A DNA stretch of 64,000 nt, from contig CP134492.1 of NCBI GenBank assembly GCA_031761875.1, positions 3,968,001-4,032,000 of the forward strand, in the 5' to 3' direction. A program made the translations under genes and the position numbers. Below, piece after piece: positions 9,211 through 20,144 of this stretch; positions within the stretch are counted from its first letter, which is position 1, and every line of letters begins with the position of its first letter. The stretch comes from Bacillaceae bacterium IKA-2. GTDB lineage: Bacteria; Bacillota; Bacilli; Bacillales; Anaerobacillaceae. The notes beneath the pieces are model-generated. The model worked only from the letters and a program-made list of their open reading frames with translations. It was not told where the DNA came from and ran no database searches.

Positions 9211-12084
9211 TCACCTAGAAATAGCCTCTGTCTCCTTGATCCGTTGTTCCATTCTGGACCGGTCTCGCTTAAGAATCGGATCCAAATATTGACCGGTATA
9301 CGATCCTGGTGTTGCACCGACTTGTTCAGGGGTTCCAGTCGCAACGATCATGCCACCTTTGTCCCCACCTTCTGGTCCTAAATCGATAATGTGATCTGCT
9401 GTTTTAATAACATCAAGATTATGTTCAATTACTAATACGGTGTCACCTTGTTCAACAAGACGTTGCAGCACTTTCAACAAACGGTCAATATCATCTATAT
9501 GCAGACCAGTTGTCGGTTCGTCAAGAATATAGAATGTTTTCCCTGTTGAACGACGATGTAATTGCGAGCCAAGTTTGACACGCTGGGCTTCACCACCAGA
9601 TAGTGTTGTCGCTGGTTGTCCTAGCTTAATATAGCCTAAGCCGACATCAAATAACGTTGTGATTTTGCGACGGATTTTCGGTATATTTGCGAAAAATTCA
9701 AGTCCATCCTCAACCGTCATATTTAGAATTTCTGAAATGTTTTTGCCTTTATACTTAATCTCTAACGTTTCCCGGTTATAGCGTTTACCATGACAAACTT
9801 CACATGGCACATAAACATCAGGTAAAAAGTGCATTTCAATTTTAATAATCCCATCACCGCGGCACGCTTCACAACGACCACCTTTGACGTTAAAAGAAAA
9901 TCGACCTTTTTTATAGCCACGAACTTTTGCTTCATTCGTCATTGCATAAACATCACGAATGTCATCAAAAACACCGGTATACGTTGCTGGGTTCGAACGT
10001 GGTGTTCTACCGATTGGTGATTGATCAATTTCAATCACTTTATCGACATATTCTAGTCCACGAATTGCTTTATGTTTACCTGGCTTTTGCTTCGAACGAT
10101 TGATCTTTTGCGCTAATACTTTATATAAAATATCATTAATTAGCGTACTTTTTCCTGATCCTGACACCCCTGTAATAGCAACAAAAATACCAAGTGGAAT
10201 TTTAACCGAGATATTTTTTAAATTGTTTTCAGCTGCACCGACAATTTCAATGAACCGGCCGTCATTTTTACGGCGTTCAACCGGTAAAGATATAAATTTC
10301 TTCCCCGATAAATACTGTCCAGTTAACGAAGCCTCGTTGTTCTTTATTTCTATTGGAGTTCCTTCAGCAATAATCATCCCACCGTGTACACCAGCACCTG
10401 GCCCGATATCGATAATATAATCTGCAGCCATCATCGTTTCTTCGTCGTGCTCGACAACAATTAACGTATTACCTAAATCTCGCATATGTTCGAGCGCCGT
10501 AATTAAGCGGTTATTATCGCGCTGGTGAAGTCCAATCGATGGCTCGTCTAAAATGTAGAGGACCCCCATTAGTGATGAACCAATTTGAGTTGCGAGGCGA
10601 ATTCGTTGTGCCTCGCCCCCTGACAGTGTTCCGGAGGCACGTGACAATGATAAATAATCAAGACCAACATTTATGAGGAAGCCTACACGCTCGCCAATTT
10701 CACGTAAAATTAATCGTGCAATCGCCTCTTCTTTTTCTGTAAGCACTACGTTTTCAAAAAAATGTTTCGCGTCTTTAATTGACAAGGCGGTTATATCGCC
10801 AATTTGCTTGCCATTAATACGCACGGCTAAGCTTTCTTTTTTGAGTCGGTTTCCTTTACAGGTTGGACAGGCTGTTTGAGCCATGTAACCTTCCATTTGT
10901 TCACGAATATAATCAGAGCTCGTTTCCTTATAGCGTCTTGCTAAATTATGAAGAACCCCTTCAAAAATGACTTCGTTTTCACGAACATGACCAAATTCGT
11001 TTTCATAGCGAAAATAAATTTTTTCACTATTACTACCGTTTAAGACTTTTTCTAGTAAATGCTTCGGGACTTCCTCAATCGGACTATCCATATCAATCCC
11101 ATAGTGATCACAAATACTAGCAAGCAGTTGTGGATAGTATTGAGAACTTGTTGGTTGCCACGGTGCAATCGCATGGTCTCGCAGTGATATCGTCCAATCT
11201 GGAATCACTAGATCGAGATCTACCTCAAGTTTCAAACCGAGACCATCACAAGACGCGCAAGCTCCAAATGGACTATTAAAAGAAAACATCCGTGGTTCAA
11301 GCTCGCCAATCGAAAATCCGCATTGCGGACAAGCATGATGCTGACTAAATAGTAATTCTTCACCATCGATGATATCAATCATGACCCGCCCATCAGCTAG
11401 ATTCAAAGCCGTTTCTAAAGAATCAGCTAGTCTCGTTTCAATCCCTGGCTTAATGGCAATACGATCAATAACAACCTCGATGCTATGTTTTTTATTTTTA
11501 TCTAATTCTATTTCTTCAGCGACTTCGTGCATTTCACCATCAACACGGATCCTCACGAAACCTTGTTTTTTTATTTCTGCTAACGTTTTTACGTGCTCAC
11601 CTTTTCGACCTGAAACAATCGGCGCCAAAATTTGCATTTTCGTTCGTTCTGGAAAAACAATGATTTGGTCGACCATTTGCTGTACTGTTTGCGACGATAT
11701 TTCAATTTCATGCTTTGGACAAATGGGACGGCCGACTCGAGCAAATAATAGTCGCAAATAATCGTAAATTTCTGTCACTGTTCCAACTGTCGAACGAGGG
11801 TTTCGACTCGTTGTTTTTTGGTCAATCGAAATAGCTGGTGACAAGCCTTCGATGGCATCAACATCCGGCTTGTCCATTTGTCCTAAAAATTGTCGTGCAT
11901 AGGCAGACAGCGATTCGACGTAACGGCGTTGACCTTCAGCATAAATCGTATCAAATGCGAGCGACGACTTTCCAGAACCTGATAAACCTGTCAGTACTAC
12001 CAACTTATCGCGCGGGATCGTCACATCAATATTTTTTAAATTGTGTGAGCGAGCCCCTTTTACTACTATATTTTCTAAAGCCAT
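9211..12084 (-). CDS. uvrA: Excinuclease ABC subunit A
   Basis: UvrA is the damage-recognition ATPase of nucleotide excision repair. The protein has 957 residues, as in B. subtilis. Two ABC modules are visible: Walker [15 protein letters not shown] near residue 35 and [14 protein letters not shown] near 640, with signatures [12 protein letters not shown] and [12 protein letters not shown]. Zinc-finger cysteines occur as CPQC...CASC and CEAC...CEVC. The ATG at 12084 is favoured: a GTG 12 bases upstream lies right against the GGAGG. It follows uvrB after a 156-base spacer made mostly of simple repeats. Confidence 0.98.
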   Translation of the reverse strand: MALENIVVKGARSHNLKNIDVTIPRDKLVVLTGLSGSGKSSLAFDTIYAEGQRRYVESLSAYARQFLGQMDKPDVDAIEGLSPAISIDQKTTSRNPRSTVGTVTEIYDYLRLLFARVGRPICPKHEIEISSQTVQQMVDQIIVFPERTKMQILAPIVSGRKGEHVKTLAEIKKQGFVRIRVDGEMHEVAEEIELDKNKKHSIEVVIDRIAIKPGIETRLADSLETALNLADGRVMIDIIDGEELLFSQHHACPQCGFSIGELEPRMFSFNSPFGACASCDGLGLKLEVDLDLVIPDWTISLRDHAIAPWQPTSSQYYPQLLASICDHYGIDMDSPIEEVPKHLLEKVLNGSNSEKIYFRYENEFGHVRENEVIFEGVLHNLARRYKETSSDYIREQMEGYMAQTACPTCKGNRLKKESLAVRINGKQIGDITALSIKDAKHFFENVVLTEKEEAIARLILREIGERVGFLINVGLDYLSLSRASGTLSGGEAQRIRLATQIGSSLMGVLYILDEPSIGLHQRDNNRLITALEHMRDLGNTLIVVEHDEETMMAADYIIDIGPGAGVHGGMIIAEGTPIEIKNNEASLTGQYLSGKKFISLPVERRKNDGRFIEIVGAAENNLKNISVKIPLGIFVAITGVSGSGKSTLINDILYKVLAQKINRSKQKPGKHKAIRGLEYVDKVIEIDQSPIGRTPRSNPATYTGVFDDIRDVYAMTNEAKVRGYKKGRFSFNVKGGRCEACRGDGIIKIEMHFLPDVYVPCEVCHGKRYNRETLEIKYKGKNISEILNMTVEDGLEFFANIPKIRRKITTLFDVGLGYIKLGQPATTLSGGEAQRVKLGSQLHRRSTGKTFYILDEPTTGLHIDDIDRLLKVLQRLVEQGDTVLVIEHNLDVIKTADHIIDLGPEGGDKGGMIVATGTPEQVGATPGSYTGQYLDPILKRDRSRMEQRIKETEAISR

Positions 12085-12143
12085 TGGCTCTGTCACTCCT
12101 CCACTTTCTACATTTCCAAACCATCTATTTGATACTTTCTATA

Positions 12144-12181
<38 letters not shown>

Positions 12182-12240
12182 ACTTTCCAACTTTCCAACT
12201 TTCCAACTTTCTACTTTCAAACTTTCCACTTTCCAACTTT
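12182..12240. repeat. CTTTCCAA octamer array abutting the uvrB stop
   Basis: About seven degenerate copies of ACTTTCCA lie between the heptamer repeat and the uvrB stop codon. On the mRNA strand it reads as GGAAAGTT repeats. It is related to the spacers at 2456, 44560, 45340 and 48467. Confidence 0.75.
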
Positions 12241-14214
12241 CTACCCTTCCGCTTTTAACTCGATAACTAAGTCTCGAAGTTCTGCAGCCCGCTCAAAGTT
12301 TAACGCTTTAGCTGCTTCTTTCATCTCTACTTCCATTCGTTTAATAACCTCTGTCCGGTCTTTTTTAGATAATTTCGCTAGTGGAGAAACTGTATAATCG
12401 CCATCTGTTTCAGCAGCAAGCGTTGCCTGAATACTATCTGGAATATTTTTTACAATCGTCATTGGTGTAATGCCGTGTTGTTGATTATATGATGCCTGAA
12501 TAGTACGCCGGCGTGCTGTTTCTTTTAGCGCAACATTCATTGAATTCGTGATTTTATCAGCATACATAATTACACGCCCATTTGCATTACGGGCGGCCCG
12601 TCCACTCGTTTGAATTAACGAACGTTCAGATCGAAGGAAGCCTTCTTTATCGGCATCTAAAATAGCGACAAGGGACACTTCCGGAAGATCTAGTCCTTCA
12701 CGGAGTAAGTTGATCCCAATCAAAACGTCAAACGTCCCGAGTCGTAATTGGCGGATAATTTCCATCCGTTCTAAAGTTTTGATTTCTGAGTGCAAGTAGC
12801 GCACCTTAATACCCAACTCTTTTAGATAGTCGGTTAAGTCTTCAGACATTTTTTTCGTCAATGTCGTAACGAGAACACGTTCATTTTTTTCTGAGCGCTC
12901 ACGAATTTCGCCAATTAAATCATCAATTTGGCCGTGAAGTGGACGCAATTCTATTATCGGGTCTAACAAACCTGTTGGTCGAATAATTTGTTGAACCATT
13001 TCCGGTGTATGCTCTAATTCATAAGCCCCTGGTGTAGCTGATACGAACACCGCTTGGCTGATCTTTTTTTCAAACTCATCAAAACGCAACGGTCGATTAT
13101 CTTTTGCTGAAGGCAAGCGAAAACCGTGGTCTACTAATACTTGCTTTCTAGCTTGGTCACCATTAAACATCCCGCGTACTTGTGGTAATGTCGCATGGGA
13201 CTCGTCGACAACGAGCAAGAAATCCTCTGGAAAAAAGTCGATTAACGTATAGGGCGTAGCACCTGGATCTCGCAGTGTTATATGGCGCGAATAGTTTTCA
13301 ATGCCGTTGCAATAGCCCATTTCTTCCATCATTTCAATATCATACCTCGTCCGTTGCTCTAACCGTTGCGCCTCTAAGAGCTTACCATTTTCATTTAACT
13401 CTATTAGACGCTCTGCTAACTCGGCCTCAATTTTTACAATTGCTTCTTTTAATTTGTCTTCGCGAGTAACGAAGTGAGAAGCTGGAAAGATCGCAACATG
13501 CTTGCGCTCTCCCAGGATTTCCCCTGTTAGAGCATTTACTTCTGTGATCCGATCAATTTCGTCCCCAAAAAACTCGACCCGAATGCAGCGTTCATCTCGT
13601 GAAGCCGGAAAAATTTCGACTACATCACCGCGAACTCTGAATGTCCCGCGTGTAAAATTGATGTCGTTGCGGTCGTATTGAATATCAACTAAATTTCGAA
13701 GTAATTCATTTCTGTCTTTTTCCATCCCCATTCGCAGTGAAACGACGAGCTCCCGATATTCCTTTGGAGAACCTAACCCGTAAATACAGGAAACACTAGC
13801 AATAATAATGACATCTTGACGCTCAAAAAGAGCACTCGTTGCAGAGTGACGTAGTTTATCAATTTCCTCATTAATACTAGCATCCTTCTCGATATAGGTA
13901 TCAGAGTGAGCAATATAAGCTTCTGGCTGGTAGTAATCATAGTAAGAGACAAAATACTCAACAGCATTTTCAGGAAAATACTGTTTGAACTCACTGTATA
14001 ATTGTCCAGCCAATGTTTTATTGTGGGCAATCACAAGCGTTGGCTTATTTATTTTTTCGATAACATTTGAAATTGTAAACGTCTTTCCTGTGCCTGTTGC
14101 ACCAAGGATTGTTTGTAATTTTTTTCCTGCTTTTAGACCGCTTACAAGCTCCTCAATGGCCGCCGGCTGATCGCCTTTGGGCTGATATTTTGAAACAAGC
14201 TTAAATTGTTCCAA
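12241..14214 (-). CDS. uvrB: Excinuclease ABC subunit B
   Basis: UvrB is the helicase-like damage-verification subunit that receives DNA from UvrA and recruits UvrC. The protein is 657 residues with the TTG start at 14214. An upstream TTG at 14229 is rejected because it lies on the GGAGG ribosome site. Walker A is [10 protein letters not shown], the beta-hairpin is [12 protein letters not shown], helicase motifs include [14 protein letters not shown] and [14 protein letters not shown], and the C-terminal UVR motif is [10 protein letters not shown]. uvrA lies downstream. A LexA-type box and promoter lie about 260-300 bases upstream. Confidence 0.98.
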   Translation of the reverse strand: MEQFKLVSKYQPKGDQPAAIEELVSGLKAGKKLQTILGATGTGKTFTISNVIEKINKPTLVIAHNKTLAGQLYSEFKQYFPENAVEYFVSYYDYYQPEAYIAHSDTYIEKDASINEEIDKLRHSATSALFERQDVIIIASVSCIYGLGSPKEYRELVVSLRMGMEKDRNELLRNLVDIQYDRNDINFTRGTFRVRGDVVEIFPASRDERCIRVEFFGDEIDRITEVNALTGEILGERKHVAIFPASHFVTREDKLKEAIVKIEAELAERLIELNENGKLLEAQRLEQRTRYDIEMMEEMGYCNGIENYSRHITLRDPGATPYTLIDFFPEDFLLVVDESHATLPQVRGMFNGDQARKQVLVDHGFRLPSAKDNRPLRFDEFEKKISQAVFVSATPGAYELEHTPEMVQQIIRPTGLLDPIIELRPLHGQIDDLIGEIRERSEKNERVLVTTLTKKMSEDLTDYLKELGIKVRYLHSEIKTLERMEIIRQLRLGTFDVLIGINLLREGLDLPEVSLVAILDADKEGFLRSERSLIQTSGRAARNANGRVIMYADKITNSMNVALKETARRRTIQASYNQQHGITPMTIVKNIPDSIQATLAAETDGDYTVSPLAKLSKKDRTEVIKRMEVEMKEAAKALNFERAAELRDLVIELKAEG

Positions 14215-14467
14215 ATTGACCGCCTCCAATTGAATAGAAAACTAATTTAGTATTTGTGTGCATTTCATCATTAAAATTACCTAGCTGCAACTTACTATCT
14301 ATTGTTTAGGGTAGTTCTAGTCTACTCGACGTTGTGGATTGAGAATAGTCCTCCTCGACTCAACGTGGCGCCAAGAGGATTGGTAGTGGCTTCTAAGTTA
14401 AGACTTGCTTCTAGTTAGCACTGACGCTATGTCATTTGTAGTTGACCTGCTATAATTTTATTGTTTC

Positions 14468-14518
14468 ATTATATCACAATCATAGCCAATTTAAACACTT
14501 TTTACGAACACATATTCT
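14468..14518 (-). promoter_or_regulatory. uvrB promoter with LexA (DinR)-type box
   Basis: On the minus strand TATAAT (14468-14473) lies 17 bases from a poor -35 (GTTTAA). CGAACACATATTCT (14505-14518, plus strand) matches the Bacillus SOS consensus CGAACRNRYGTTCG at 12 of 14 positions. A box just upstream of the -35 fits SOS control of uvrBA. The resulting leader would be about 245 bases. Confidence 0.6.
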
Positions 14519-14554
14519 TTTTCGGTTGTTTGTTTAGACTTTGAAGTTGAATTC

Positions 14555-14703
14555 GCTGATAAAACAAATTTTTGGATAGTAAATTGGGGTTTGGCCAATA
14601 AAATCAATTTTTGGACAGTAAATGACGCAGTTTGGCTAATATAATCGAATTTCGGACAGTAAATGACCTATTTTGGCTAGTAAAATCAATTTTCGACGGG
14701 AAA
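14555..14703. repeat. 41-bp tandem array (about 3.6 copies)
   Basis: Units start at 14555, 14594, 14635 and 14676 and follow the pattern GGCTAATAAAATCAATTTT, a GGACAGTAAATGAC stretch, then TTTG. A second array with the same 41-base period and the same GGCTAATAAA core, in the opposite orientation, lies at 28042-28205. Confidence 0.75.
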
Positions 14704-15028
14704 CGAAGTATTCATTCCCATAAAATAAATTACAATCCCCATTCAAGCATAGGAAAACACATTTATACGCTTGAAATGCTTTTTCGGGTCTACTTTTTTG
14801 GTTTATTTCGGAAACTTTCGGTGTTATTCCGGCAATTTTTCCGTTTATTCCGGGAAGTTTCACTTTTACTCCGAATACCTCACCGAAAGCAACTAATTAA
14901 TCCTTCGACACTGGATCTCCAAATAAAAAAGGACTGAGTAAGTATACTCAATTCCCTCGACAAACATCGCTGCTAAAATCCCTTATTATTTGCCCCGAGA
15001 TTTCAGCTAAATGACCGCTAACTTTCTG

Positions 15029-15253
15029 CTAGACACCACGATTTTTAGTTTCAATTTTAAGTGATGCGAAAATGCCTGCGACAATAGAAACAACTCCAGC
15101 GATGATCACCGGGATCGTTTGTCCTAACCCGTTAAAAGCAAAAATAACGATCATTAACGTAACAATCAGCGCACCGACTTTGCTATACGATACTCTTGTA
15201 AAAAATATCATCATCAAAAAAGGAAAAATAAAAGCTAAAACGACATTGACCAT
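15029..15253 (-). CDS. csbA: CsbA family general stress membrane protein
   Basis: This 74-residue protein has two to three membrane helices and a short basic tail (KIETKNRGV). The position next to uvrB and minJ is that of B. subtilis csbA, a SigB-dependent stress gene of unknown biochemical role. GGAGGGGCAGG precedes the ATG. No SigB promoter was confidently identified. Confidence 0.85.
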   Translation of the reverse strand: MVNVVLAFIFPFLMMIFFTRVSYSKVGALIVTLMIVIFAFNGLGQTIPVIIAGVVSIVAGIFASLKIETKNRGV

Positions 15254-15441
15254 GAAATGATTCCTGCCCCTCCAGTAGAAGTTTAAATTAGACCAATGAC
15301 AATAAGTTATCTATCATTGACGATGAAACTATTCATGCTCCATCGACATATCTTTTATGTCATTAAGTGCTTCGCTTGATTTGCGATGATGCGAAATAAG
15401 TAAATTGTCTTTAAAGTTATTCTTGCTAGACCCAGAATAAG

Positions 15442-16635
15442 TTAGATAACTTCTTCGGCATTATTTTTATCTTGATGAACAAAAAGCAAGCCAACTTGGT
15501 GATGCTTACCATCATAAAGAGCTGTTTGTGCAAAGCGAATTTCACCATTTTCATCAATAATTTCTAATTTGCAAAAAGCAGAATTTATCTGTAAGGCTTC
15601 ATAAAACTGCTGATTGGTTTTCACTCTGACACTATTAACTTTTGTGATAACTTCTCCTACTTGAACATTCATTTTTGAAGCAGGTGATTTTGGGATCACA
15701 CCAAGAATAACAAGACCATTTTCCCGTTGTGTGTACATATTTATTTCATTTTCTTCACGGATCTTTTGAGAAATTTCAATCAACTCTCTACCTAGCAGGG
15801 CTATGACTGCTGCGAAAGGGATGACAATTGGCACGTACAAGCTAAGTATTGCCAATCCTATTACGACAATTCCAACGAGTAGAACCCGTTTCCCATAATT
15901 TATAATAGCATGAACAGGAAGTGTACTGCGGACGACTTGCTGAAACCCGATCGCAAATGGAACCATAACAAAGCCTACTTGAGTCGATTGTGTTGAAATC
16001 AATGGCCAAAAATCTGCTACAGGTATCACGCCGATTGGCAGCAAAAATAAAACAGGCATAATCCATATTTTTCGTGATACATGAGCACCTATCGTTTTGC
16101 CTCTTTTGCTTTTAAGTATCTTTGGTGAAGATTGTTTAGAGCCATTTTTTAAAATTAAGACTCCTTCTATAAAAATAAGTAGTCCAATTAAAATCGCAAT
16201 TCCACCTAGTTGAACTTGATTAATTTCAGAAATCCATTTATCGATAAGGGTAGTTCCAGTTTCAAATTGTGGCAAGAAAAGGGCAATGATCAACGTCAAG
16301 CTTCCTGTATAAGCCGCTGATAACCAACGGACTTGTCCAGTTAGGAAAATAGCAACATAAACGAGGGAAAATAAGACAATCACACCGACTGGAAGAATAA
16401 TGCCCAGACTAATGATCGTGATTGATAATAGTAACCCCGCCAATAACCCTGGAACGAGTGGCGTAATCAGTTCATCAACGGAATCATAAACCCTGGTTTG
16501 GAAATCTTTCCGTTCTCTCTGAACTCGCTTGTAACCTAAAAAAAGACTAAATAAAACTAAAATGTAAAAGAGCGGGTGTAAAAAAAATAAGCCGATTCCT
16601 TTTAAAAGTTCGATGCCAATTACATAAAAATCCAT
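15442..16635 (-). CDS. minJ: Division topology protein MinJ (PDZ membrane protein)
   Basis: MinJ links DivIVA to MinD at septa and poles in Bacillus. With the ATG at 16635 the protein has 397 residues, equal to B. subtilis MinJ. GGGAAGGG gives good spacing there, and the GTG nine bases earlier does not. About eight membrane segments fill residues 10-290. The C-terminal PDZ-like domain carries SPASKMNVQVGEVI, followed by a motility-related KVNSVRV strand. It lies between csbA and ctpB, as expected. Confidence 0.9.
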   Translation of the reverse strand: MDFYVIGIELLKGIGLFFLHPLFYILVLFSLFLGYKRVQRERKDFQTRVYDSVDELITPLVPGLLAGLLLSITIISLGIILPVGVIVLFSLVYVAIFLTGQVRWLSAAYTGSLTLIIALFLPQFETGTTLIDKWISEINQVQLGGIAILIGLLIFIEGVLILKNGSKQSSPKILKSKRGKTIGAHVSRKIWIMPVLFLLPIGVIPVADFWPLISTQSTQVGFVMVPFAIGFQQVVRSTLPVHAIINYGKRVLLVGIVVIGLAILSLYVPIVIPFAAVIALLGRELIEISQKIREENEINMYTQRENGLVILGVIPKSPASKMNVQVGEVITKVNSVRVKTNQQFYEALQINSAFCKLEIIDENGEIRFAQTALYDGKHHQVGLLFVHQDKNNAEEVI

Positions 16636-16745
16636 TTCCAACACCCTTCCCTTACATGTTAAAATCCGCTACACTATTGATTACTTTCATTATACCGATA
16701 TTACTAGAAAATTACATTTATATTTTAGAGAATGAAATAGAATAT

Positions 16746-16795
16746 AAAAAAAATAACTAATGAAAGGCGCCTCAGCACCTCACCTCATTAGTTAT
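16746..16795 (-). terminator. Terminator after ctpB
   Basis: The 11-bp stem ATAACTAATGA/TCATTAGTTAT (16753-16763 with 16785-16795) is followed on the minus strand by seven T. It sits 80 bases past the ctpB stop. Confidence 0.8.
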
Positions 16796-16875
16796 CGCTA
16801 CCGCGAAAAAAACACTCAACAGATTATGATAAACAACTAGTCTTTTTAAAATTTCTTTTACTTGAATGAATTCAT

Positions 16876-18351
16876 TTATTTTTTAAGAATCAATTCAATC
16901 GCCGTTTTTAACTGCATGTCGTTTTCTTTCTTACGTACTTCTTCAATAATTTTTTCTTGAAGTATTGCGGCAGTTTCTTCATCAATATCACCGGTTGCCT
17001 TTAAATCATGCATGCGCTGAAATGCTAGGACTGCTATTTTCGTTTGTTCACCAAAATAACCGTCAACACGTCCCGGCTCTAGTCCCAATCCTTTTAAAAT
17101 AATTTGGGCATTTTGGACTTGCTCATTATTCATATCAAATATAAGCGGTTCTTCAATATTTAGAGGAGCTGCATAGAAAAATTCTGGCTGTTTTACTTCA
17201 ACAGTAGGATCAACACCAACTTCATGAATATAATTCCCACCCGAAGTTAACCATTTGTATAATGTTAATTTAATTTCGCTACCATCACCAATTTGAAGCG
17301 GTTGCTGAACAGTTCCTTTTCCAAATGTCGTTTCGCCAACGACGTCATGCCCACCGGCTTCTTTTAAAGCCCCTGCTAAAATTTCAGAAGCTGAAGCACT
17401 ACCTTTGTTGATTAAGGTAATAATCGGGTAGTCCTTTTCTTCTTCTAGCGTTGAGATATAACGTTCGCGATTTCCTTCGCGATCTTCTATCTGGACAATT
17501 GGTTTACCACCTGGAATTAACAAATGGCCAATTTCTTGTACACTTCGTAAATAACCACCTGGATTACCACGAACATCAATAATTAAGCCGATAATACCGT
17601 CTTTTTCAAACTCTTCTAATTGTTTTTTAAAGTCGAGTGAGGTTCCTTCTGAGAACGAAGTGATTTCGATAATACCAATTTTATTGCCACTACGCTCAAC
17701 AATACTTGAACGAATTGTTTCAACAGGAATTTCATCTCTCGTAACTACTAGATGAATAGGTTCACTAAGTCCTGGTCTTTCAATTGTTAACTTGACGTCT
17801 GTACCTTTTTCGCCGCGAATTTGTAAGACAGCTTCGTGCAACGACAAACCTTCAATACTTTCTCCATCGATTTTTATAATCTGATCATCCGGCCTTAACC
17901 CAGCCTTCTCAGCTGGAGAATTTCGGAACGGAGCGACAATTGTTACTTTTCCATTTGTCATATTGACTTCGGCACCGATTCCTTCAAAATGAGAGTCTAA
18001 CGCCTCCATAAACTGCTTCGCTGTTTTCTGATCCATATAAACAGAATAAGGGTCATCTAACGTTTCTATCATACCTTGAATGGCACCTTCTAATAACTCT
18101 CCATCACTAATTTCTTCTACATAACTTTCACTAATAATCTGATAAGCTTTCTCGAATTTTTTCAAAACCTCTTCCCTAGATAACTGATCATTCTCATCAG
18201 ATTCTGGACTTTCATCCTTATCTCCAATTTGTTCAGTAGCTTGTTGTGAAGTACCTAAATCAAAAATTGTCATCGCTGCGTAAGTCCCGCCTGCTCCAAT
18301 TAAAAGAGCAATAAGTAGGAAAAATACAAGTGCATTGCGGTTTGTATACAT
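16876..18351 (-). CDS. ctpB: S41 carboxy-terminal processing peptidase CtpB
   Basis: CtpB is a membrane-anchored PDZ serine protease; in B. subtilis it cleaves SpoIVFA in the sigma-K checkpoint. The protein is 491 residues from the ATG at 18351, where GAAGAGGTG precedes it. An N-terminal membrane anchor lies at residues 7-27. The PDZ domain contains SPAEKAGLRPDDQIIKI, the S41 catalytic Ser is in GSASASE, and the Lys is in FGKGTVQ. A C-terminal peptidoglycan-binding domain (DGYFGEQTKIAVLAFQ) is present. A short ATGAATTCAT palindrome overlaps its stop. Confidence 0.93.
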   Translation of the reverse strand: MYTNRNALVFFLLIALLIGAGGTYAAMTIFDLGTSQQATEQIGDKDESPESDENDQLSREEVLKKFEKAYQIISESYVEEISDGELLEGAIQGMIETLDDPYSVYMDQKTAKQFMEALDSHFEGIGAEVNMTNGKVTIVAPFRNSPAEKAGLRPDDQIIKIDGESIEGLSLHEAVLQIRGEKGTDVKLTIERPGLSEPIHLVVTRDEIPVETIRSSIVERSGNKIGIIEITSFSEGTSLDFKKQLEEFEKDGIIGLIIDVRGNPGGYLRSVQEIGHLLIPGGKPIVQIEDREGNRERYISTLEEEKDYPIITLINKGSASASEILAGALKEAGGHDVVGETTFGKGTVQQPLQIGDGSEIKLTLYKWLTSGGNYIHEVGVDPTVEVKQPEFFYAAPLNIEEPLIFDMNNEQVQNAQIILKGLGLEPGRVDGYFGEQTKIAVLAFQRMHDLKATGDIDEETAAILQEKIIEEVRKKENDMQLKTAIELILKK

Positions 18352-18732
18352 AATTTCACCTCTTCTTTCGCGGAAAAAAGACTGACTCACTATTGCCCCA
18401 CTCACCTTATAGCAGTACTATAGTTAGGTTTAAACGATTTGCTTTTACCTGGTTATAGTTCATAGGGTGGCTGGGACTTTTCTCGAGTCTGCCTCTCTTA
18501 TCAACATTAGTATATGACGAGCTTATTAATTTAGAATACGGAAACATTTTTCGTTTCACTTCGAGCTTTTATTTTGAATTTCTAGTCTTTTAATTTGCTA
18601 AAACGAACTTATTTTTTTAATTTGATAGCTGATATTTTTAAATCAACTTTATTATAAAAGACCTGCTATCTTTTATCAATGAAACTGCCTTAATTTCCAG
18701 TGGGTTTTTCTGTAAATTAAGGCAGTTGCTTA
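18352..18732. other. Intergenic region between ctpB and the M23 hydrolase gene
   Basis: This 381-base gap has no gene. It contains the hairpin directly after the upstream M23 gene (18683-18727). The remainder is AT-rich and should include the ctpB promoter, which was not pinned down. Confidence 0.5.
18683..18727 (-). terminator. Hairpin, probable terminator, after the M23 hydrolase gene
   Basis: The perfect 14-bp stem AACTGCCTTAATTT/AAATTAAGGCAGTT starts six bases after the stop codon. The T tail on the minus strand is short (TTTCATT), so termination may be partial. Confidence 0.6.
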
Positions 18733-20127
18733 TTAGTTTCTCGGTATGTAGTGTAGTGGATCAACCGAATTTGATTTTGCTCCATTCCAAGGACCTTCAT
18801 GTACTTCAAAATGCAAATGCGCACCAAACGAACGGCCTGTGTTACCCATAAAGCCTAATCTTTGGCCTTTACTTACTCTTTGACCCGTTGTGACAAGGCG
18901 ATTTTCCATGTGGGCATATAAAGTCGTAATAACTTGTCCGCCTACATTATGAGAAATCAAAACTGTATTGCCATAGCTAGATGAATAGTAAGAAGAAATC
19001 ACTGTTCCAGCCTCAGCTGCTACAATCGGAACATCACCGCTGCGACCACCTTTGCCGATATCGATTCCATGATGAGTTGAACCCCAACGTGCACCATATG
19101 GTGAACTAATTGCACCTGTTGTCGGTCTCATAAAATTACCTCTTGCAGTAATTACTGGTGCCGTGTGTACGGGTGCGCTTTGGGTTTCTTCTTTTGGCTC
19201 TGGCTTTGGTGCAGATTGTTGTGTAGACTTCTGAGTTGCTTCCCTTTGACGCTGCAATTCTGCATCCGCTTCACGCTTTCGATCTGCTTCTTCTTGGCGC
19301 TTTCGATCTGCTTCTACTTGACGCTTTCGCTCCGCTTCCAGCTCGCGTTGCTCCTTTTGCCAAGCTTTTAACTCCGCTTCCATCGCTCGTTCTTGAGCTT
19401 GCAGAAGACTATCTGTTTCCTCTAAATTTCTAAAGTCAGTATGAAGCTCACCTTCCTGCCGCTCTAATTTTTCCATAATTCGTTCTTTTTCTTTACTTTG
19501 CGATTCGAATATTGCTCTTAAAACTTCTAACTCATCTAATTGTTCTTCTAAAGCAATTAGCTCTTGTTCCATTTCCATCTTTACTTCTTCTACCAATTTT
19601 TTATCATTAAAATGAGCTTCTAAAATGTTGCGATCTTGCTGGGCAATCGTACTTAATGCCGTGATCCGATTTATTAAGTCCCCAAAATCTTGCGCTCCAA
19701 GAATTACTTCTAAATAATTAACAGAACCACCATTTTTATACATAGAACGAACTCGACTTTTCAACAAATCATCTCGCTCAACAATTCGTTCTTCCACAAT
19801 AATAAGCTCTTCTACTAATTCATCAATTCTATCATTTGAATCCTTAATTTCACTATCTTTTCCGCGAATTTTTTCGTTCGTATCAGCAATCTCATTATCT
19901 ATGAACCGGACCTCATCCTCAACCTTCTTCAATTCCGCTGCTATTGCTTTAATTTCCTTCTCTTTTAGGTCTAACTCTTCTTTAGTGCTGGACCTATCTT
20001 CCTGAATTGAATTAATGCCTTCTTTTAATTTTGAATTAGCTTCTACATAATCAAAATTTATCGTTGCTAATAAACTTGACGCTGTCAGTATAAAAACTGT
20101 AAATACCAGAAAAAGTCTATTCTTCAT
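18733..20127 (-). CDS. Coiled-coil M23 murein hydrolase (EnvC/PcsB-like, FtsEX partner)
   Basis: This 464-residue secreted peptidase has a signal peptide at residues 1-30. A long coiled coil spans about 30-300, ending in a QRE/RKRQEEADRK-type charged stretch. The C-terminal M23 (LytM) domain carries the zinc ligands in GSTHHGIDIG and GAHLHFEVH. The gene lies 17 bases behind ftsX in an ftsE-ftsX-hydrolase run. FtsEX is known to activate such coiled-coil hydrolases, so this protein is a likely partner. Its start is the ATG at 20127, after GAGGGG. The exact cleavage specificity cannot be read from sequence. Confidence 0.9.
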   Translation of the reverse strand: MKNRLFLVFTVFILTASSLLATINFDYVEANSKLKEGINSIQEDRSSTKEELDLKEKEIKAIAAELKKVEDEVRFIDNEIADTNEKIRGKDSEIKDSNDRIDELVEELIIVEERIVERDDLLKSRVRSMYKNGGSVNYLEVILGAQDFGDLINRITALSTIAQQDRNILEAHFNDKKLVEEVKMEMEQELIALEEQLDELEVLRAIFESQSKEKERIMEKLERQEGELHTDFRNLEETDSLLQAQERAMEAELKAWQKEQRELEAERKRQVEADRKRQEEADRKREADAELQRQREATQKSTQQSAPKPEPKEETQSAPVHTAPVITARGNFMRPTTGAISSPYGARWGSTHHGIDIGKGGRSGDVPIVAAEAGTVISSYYSSSYGNTVLISHNVGGQVITTLYAHMENRLVTTGQRVSKGQRLGFMGNTGRSFGAHLHFEVHEGPWNGAKSNSVDPLHYIPRN

Positions 20128-20144
20128 TGTATAAGTTCCCCTCA

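Larger units (their letters stand above)
14230..15028. other. Long intergenic region between csbA and uvrB
   Basis: This is 799 bases without a credible gene. It holds the uvrB promoter and LexA-type box (14468-14518) and a 41-bp tandem array (14555-14703). From 14704 to 15028 there is AT-rich sequence with small open frames that lack ribosome sites. A short repeat of TTCGG/TTCCGG motifs around 14800-14870 is visible but not interpreted. Confidence 0.55.

Noticed and set aside
14555-14703. Integron attC-like array or coding repeat
   Set aside because: The units are AT-rich, not imperfect palindromes with the conserved attC core, and no integron integrase is near them.
14632-14937. Small frames on both strands in the csbA-uvrB gap
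   Set aside because: They overlap the tandem array and show no ribosome site; low-complexity composition.
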